A stretch of 6,058 nt of DNA, from the NCBI GenBank assembly GCA_041484905.1, contig JBGPIL010000141.1, positions 1 to 6,058 of the forward strand. Reading direction: 5' to 3'. The position numbers and the translations under genes are program-made. The notes beneath the pieces are model-generated. The model was not told the origin of the DNA, searched no databases, and saw only the letters and a program-made list of their open reading frames with translations. Position 1 is the first letter of the stretch. Every line of letters begins with the position of its first letter. Origin of the DNA: JACQCE01 sp041484905 (GTDB lineage: Bacteria; Nitrospirota; Nitrospiria; JACQCE01). Below, piece by piece: positions 4,795-6,058 of the stretch.

Positions 4795-6032
4795 GAGGCG
4801 AGGTAGCGTTCCTGCTCTTTCGTCAGCCGATCGATCTGGACCCCCAGCGCTTCCAGCTTGAGCCGGGCGATCCGCCGGTCGATCTCGGGCGGCACGGGGT
4901 AGACCTGCTTGCCGAGCTTGCCTTTGGAGGTGACCAAAAACTCGGCGGCAAGCGCCTGGTTGGCAAAGCTCATATCCATGACGGCCGAGGGGTGGCCCTC
5001 CGCCGAGGCGAGATTGATCAACCGTCCCTCGCCCAACAGATACAGCCGCCGCCCGTCCGTCATCCGGTATTCGTCGACGAAATCTCTAACGGTCCGCTTG
5101 CCCCGGCTCAATTTCTCCAGCGCCGGGATGTCGATCTCAACGTTGAAATGGCCGGAGTTGCAGACGATTGCGCCGTCGTGCATCGCCTCGAAATGTTCCT
5201 TGCGGATCACTTTGATGTCGCCCGTCACGGTCACGAAGAAATCGCCCTGCGGCGCCGCCTCGGCCATCGTGGTCACTTCGAAGCCGTCCATGACCGCCTC
5301 GAGCGCCTTGATCGGATCGATCTCGGTGACCAGCACCCGCGCGCCCATCCCGCGGGCCCGCATGGCGATGCCCCGGCCGCACCAGCCGTAGCCGCTGACG
5401 ACCATCACCGCGCCGGCAATGAGCCGGTTCGTGGCGCGCAACATGCCGTCGATCGTGCTCTGGCCCGTGCCGTACCGGTTATCGAAGAGATGTTTCGTCT
5501 CGGCGTCATTGACGGAGATCACGGGAAAGCGCAGTACCTTCTTCGCCGCCATGCTGCGCAAGCGAATCACGCCCGTCGTCGTCTCCTCCGTGCCGCCGAT
5601 GATGTTGCCCGCCAGCGCCTTCTGCTCGCCGTGCAACACGGAAACCAGGTCGGCGCCGTCGTCCATCGTGATCATCGGTTTGATCGACAGGGTCGACAGA
5701 ATATGGCGGTAGTAGGTCTTCTGGTCTTCGCCTTTAATCGCAAAGACGGGCAGTTGATGATGGGCGACCAACGAGGCCGCCACGTCATCCTGCGTGCTCA
5801 ACGGGTTGGAGGCGCACAGCGCGACCTCCGCGCCGCCGGCTTTGAGCGTCAGCATCAGGCTGGCGGTCTCGGTCGTGACATGCAGACACGCGGCAATCCT
5901 GACGCCCCTGAACGGCTGATCCTTTTTAAACTGCTTCCGGATCAATCGCAACACGGGCATCTCCTGCTCCGCCCACTCGATCCGCCCCGCTCCGCGATCA
6001 GCTAACCCAATATCTTTCACATCGTAATCCAC
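4776..6032 (-). CDS. ahcY: S-adenosylhomocysteine hydrolase (adenosylhomocysteinase), short form
   Basis: This enzyme reversibly splits S-adenosylhomocysteine into homocysteine and adenosine using bound NAD, clearing the product inhibitor of methyltransferases in the cytoplasm. The 418-residue protein contains the N-terminal substrate motif CLHVTTETASLMLTLKAGGA (49-68), SNPLSTQDDVAASL (75-88), MDDGADLV (123-130), EETTTGV (149-155), the active-site stretch VNDAETKHLFDN with Lys180 and Asp184, the NAD-binding SGYGWCGRG (213-221) with acidic end TEIDP, CNSGHFNVEID (291-301), and HPSAVMDMSFANQ (347-359). The YGTGQS sequence at 187-192 and the roughly 420-residue length fit the short, archaeal/Thermotoga-like branch. 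The longer eukaryote/proteobacteria form ends in KPDHYRY, while this ends LASWEQGT. The start is the GTG at 6030-6032, supported by AGGAG five bases upstream. It is the first visible gene of the leftward four-gene unit. Confidence 0.97.
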   Translation of the reverse strand: MDYDVKDIGLADRGAGRIEWAEQEMPVLRLIRKQFKKDQPFRGVRIAACLHVTTETASLMLTLKAGGAEVALCASNPLSTQDDVAASLVAHHQLPVFAIKGEDQKTYYRHILSTLSIKPMITMDDGADLVSVLHGEQKALAGNIIGGTEETTTGVIRLRSMAAKKVLRFPVISVNDAETKHLFDNRYGTGQSTIDGMLRATNRLIAGAVMVVSGYGWCGRGIAMRARGMGARVLVTEIDPIKALEAVMDGFEVTTMAEAAPQGDFFVTVTGDIKVIRKEHFEAMHDGAIVCNSGHFNVEIDIPALEKLSRGKRTVRDFVDEYRMTDGRRLYLLGEGRLINLASAEGHPSAVMDMSFANQALAAEFLVTSKGKLGKQVYPVPPEIDRRIARLKLEALGVQIDRLTKEQERYLASWEQGT

Positions 6033-6037
6033 GTTCT

Positions 6038-6042
6038 CTCCT
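6038..6042 (-). promoter_or_regulatory. ahcY: Ribosome binding site that fixes the GTG start of ahcY
   Basis: On the minus strand AGGAG ends five bases before the GTG at 6032. No ATG lies nearby in frame, so this site supports the unusual GTG start. The promoter is beyond the right edge of the window. Confidence 0.75.
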
Positions 6043-6058
6043 ATTCTTCCTTAAAGGC

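Noticed and set aside
4992..6005. A 337-codon open frame on the plus strand opposite ahcY
   Set aside because: It is a long antisense frame caused by high GC. The His/Arg/Asp-rich translation has no recognisable domain, while the other strand encodes a complete, motif-rich AhcY.

Overview
This 6.06 kb window looks like chromosomal DNA of a GC-rich, Gram-negative-type bacterium. Its gene content suggests a Nitrospira-like (phylum Nitrospirota) genome: accD, a short-form S-adenosylhomocysteine hydrolase, a stand-alone PuuD-type membrane domain, and an S8 protease with a fervidolysin-like prodomain. This placement rests on recognising protein styles and not on a search, so it is moderate confidence. 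There is no rRNA, tRNA, CRISPR array or insertion sequence that I can see.

Layout. (1) At 2-664, minus strand, lie the first 221 codons of accD; the gene runs off the left edge. (2) At 665-972 is a structured intergenic region. It holds an inverted array of degenerate GGTNGCTR octamers just upstream of accD, a GC-rich palindromic repeat (copy A), and a strong sigma70-like promoter pointing right. (3) At 973-1608, plus strand, is a two-gene unit: an unusually small 31-residue membrane protein and a 164-residue four-helix membrane protein of the urate hydroxylase (PuuD) N-terminal family. The second copy of the palindromic repeat (copy B, inverted relative to A) follows immediately. (4) At 1609-1835 is an intergenic gap between converging units. 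Copy C of the repeat enters the 3' end of the next gene. (5) At 1836-6032, minus strand, is a tight four-gene unit read right to left: ahcY, a secreted protein of unknown function, a membrane or exported protein that is a protease prodomain without a protease, and a complete S8 subtilisin-like protease with its own prodomain, a DUF11-like domain and a Gly-rich/Cys/TM/basic C-terminal sorting-type tail.

How the genes may work together. AhcY is a housekeeping enzyme of the methyl cycle and AccD of fatty acid synthesis. The three genes downstream of ahcY look like an exported protease module: mature protease, a separately encoded copy of its prodomain (possible trans inhibitor or folding helper), and a secreted partner. 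The most interesting items are this orphan prodomain next to its likely protease, the micro-protein paired with a cytochrome-less PuuD-like domain, and two kinds of intergenic palindromic repeat, one of which supplies the stop codon of the protease gene.
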